14,557 nt of DNA from DASUBN01 sp036500225. Lineage in GTDB: Bacteria > Pseudomonadota > Gammaproteobacteria > Natronospirales > REEB76. Below are positions 13,959-14,557 of this stretch, piece after piece. How positions within the stretch are numbered: position 1 is the stretch's first letter; each line of letters begins with the position of its first letter. Made by a program: the position numbers and the translations under genes. Location of the stretch: positions 1 to 14,557 of the forward strand of contig DASYCJ010000091.1 in NCBI GenBank assembly GCA_036500225.1. Reading direction: 5' to 3'. Under the pieces are notes generated by a model. That model did no database searches. It saw only the letters and a list, made by a program, of their open reading frames with translations, and had not been told where the DNA came from.

Positions 13959-14557
13959 ATGCGATCTGCCTTGCCACTGTTAGTTGTCTTGTCACTCGCC
14001 GCCTGTGCGAGCCCGCGCCCGCCTACAGCCGAGCAATACTCGCAGGCCTTCGATGAGACCAGCGCTAAGGCTGCCACCGGGGATGTTGTAGCAGAGCGGG
14101 AGCTCGGCGGGATGTATTTTTCCGGTCAGGGCGTGCCCCAGGATTACGCCGAGTCCGCTGATTGGTACGGCAAGGCCGCGGAAGGTGGCGATGCCCAGGC
14201 ACAGGCGCAGCTGGGTTTCGCTTACGAATATGGCGGTAGAGGTGTACCGAAAGACGCAGCGCGCGGTCAGGCGCTACTACTGCAGGCCGCAAGCCAGGGT
14301 CTGCCCATAGCCGAATCAGTTGCGGGCTATAACTTCCTTTCGGGTACGGGTACGTCGGCGGACTACGGGCAGGCCCACGTCTGGTTGGAGAAAGCGGCTA
14401 AGGCCGGTGAACCGAGTGCTGCTACGAACCTGGGAAGCATGTACTGCCGTGGTGACGGGGTGCAGAAGGACGAGGCAGCCTGCGTCAGCTGGTACAAGCA
14501 GGCGGCGCAACTCGGCAGCCGCCCGGGGCAGCTCCTCTTGGCGGATGCCTATCGCGA
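13959..14557 (+). CDS. Sel1-repeat lipoprotein, 3' end cut by the window edge
   Basis: An uninterrupted frame of 199 codons runs off the right edge. It begins MRSALPLLVVLSLAAC, a lipoprotein signal with lipobox LAAC and Cys16. The mature part consists of tandem Sel1-like repeats of about 36 residues, starting near GDVVAERELGGMYFSGQGVPQDYAESADWY; at least four are complete and a fifth is begun. Each shows the A..LG..Y..G.GV..D...A..W..KAA..G pattern. Sel1 repeats form a superhelix that binds other proteins, so this is probably a membrane-anchored scaffold or envelope-stress/secretion accessory protein. The ATG is preceded by GGGGGAAGGAGC, a purine-rich ribosome site. Partner and total length are unknown. 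Confidence 0.88.
   Translation, partial: MRSALPLLVVLSLAACASPRPPTAEQYSQAFDETSAKAATGDVVAERELGGMYFSGQGVPQDYAESADWYGKAAEGGDAQAQAQLGFAYEYGGRGVPKDAARGQALLLQAASQGLPIAESVAGYNFLSGTGTSADYGQAHVWLEKAAKAGEPSAATNLGSMYCRGDGVQKDEAACVSWYKQAAQLGSRPGQLLLADAYR

Noticed and set aside
13478..14077. A 199-codon minus-strand frame over the hairpin-rich region
   Set aside because: It is antisense to the end of the 13116-13547 gene and the start of the Sel1 lipoprotein, both of which have good starts. Its composition is low-complexity Ser/Arg/Leu.

Overview
The window looks like chromosomal DNA of a moderately GC-rich proteobacterium, most likely a gammaproteobacterium. The evidence is the gene content (a liu-type leucine-degradation cluster, leucine dehydrogenase, an IcmF fusion), several lipoproteins with canonical lipoboxes, and Shine-Dalgarno sites of the GGAG type. 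The genus cannot be fixed from the sequence. No tRNA, rRNA, CRISPR array or transposase gene was seen.

Left two thirds (1-8373, all on the minus strand, transcribed right to left): a leucine/isovalerate catabolic cluster. In transcription order it holds leucine dehydrogenase, isovaleryl-CoA dehydrogenase (liuA), a biosynthetic-type thiolase, an NADPH-dependent FMN reductase-like flavoprotein, a small lipoprotein, a compact SET/post-SET methyltransferase, the carboxyltransferase subunit of methylcrotonyl-CoA carboxylase (liuB), three overlapping genes for related-looking 80-90 residue membrane proteins, methylglutaconyl-CoA hydratase (liuC), and the start of a VOC/glyoxalase-family gene cut by the left edge. 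The recognised enzymes cover leucine to ketoisocaproate, isovaleryl-CoA to 3-methylcrotonyl-CoA, its carboxylation, and hydration to HMG-CoA. The biotin subunit (liuD), HMG-CoA lyase (liuE) and a liuR-type regulator are not in the window; the first two may lie beyond the left edge. The three small membrane proteins and the flavoprotein/lipoprotein/SET group are passengers with no known role in this pathway.

Divergent control region (8374-8775): about 400 bp without a credible gene. It has a perfect TATAAT facing each way (8501-8506 minus, 8715-8720 plus), and between them a cluster of perfect inverted repeats. A second regulatory-looking stretch (7173-7266) separates leucine dehydrogenase from liuA. 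It carries a 13-bp perfect hairpin and a three-part GTAACC/GGTTAC repeat.

Right third (8776-14557, plus strand): a 1147-residue fused B12-dependent acyl-CoA mutase with its GTPase chaperone (IcmF). It is followed by a frameshifted lipoprotein gene, a small two-helix membrane protein, a 411-bp hairpin-rich intergenic stretch, and the first 199 codons of a Sel1-repeat lipoprotein that runs off the right edge.

Working hypothesis: leucine-derived branched acyl-CoAs are handled by the minus-strand operon, and IcmF connects straight and branched acyl-CoA pools (n-butyryl/isobutyryl, possibly isovaleryl/pivalyl). The shared intergenic region could co-regulate both.
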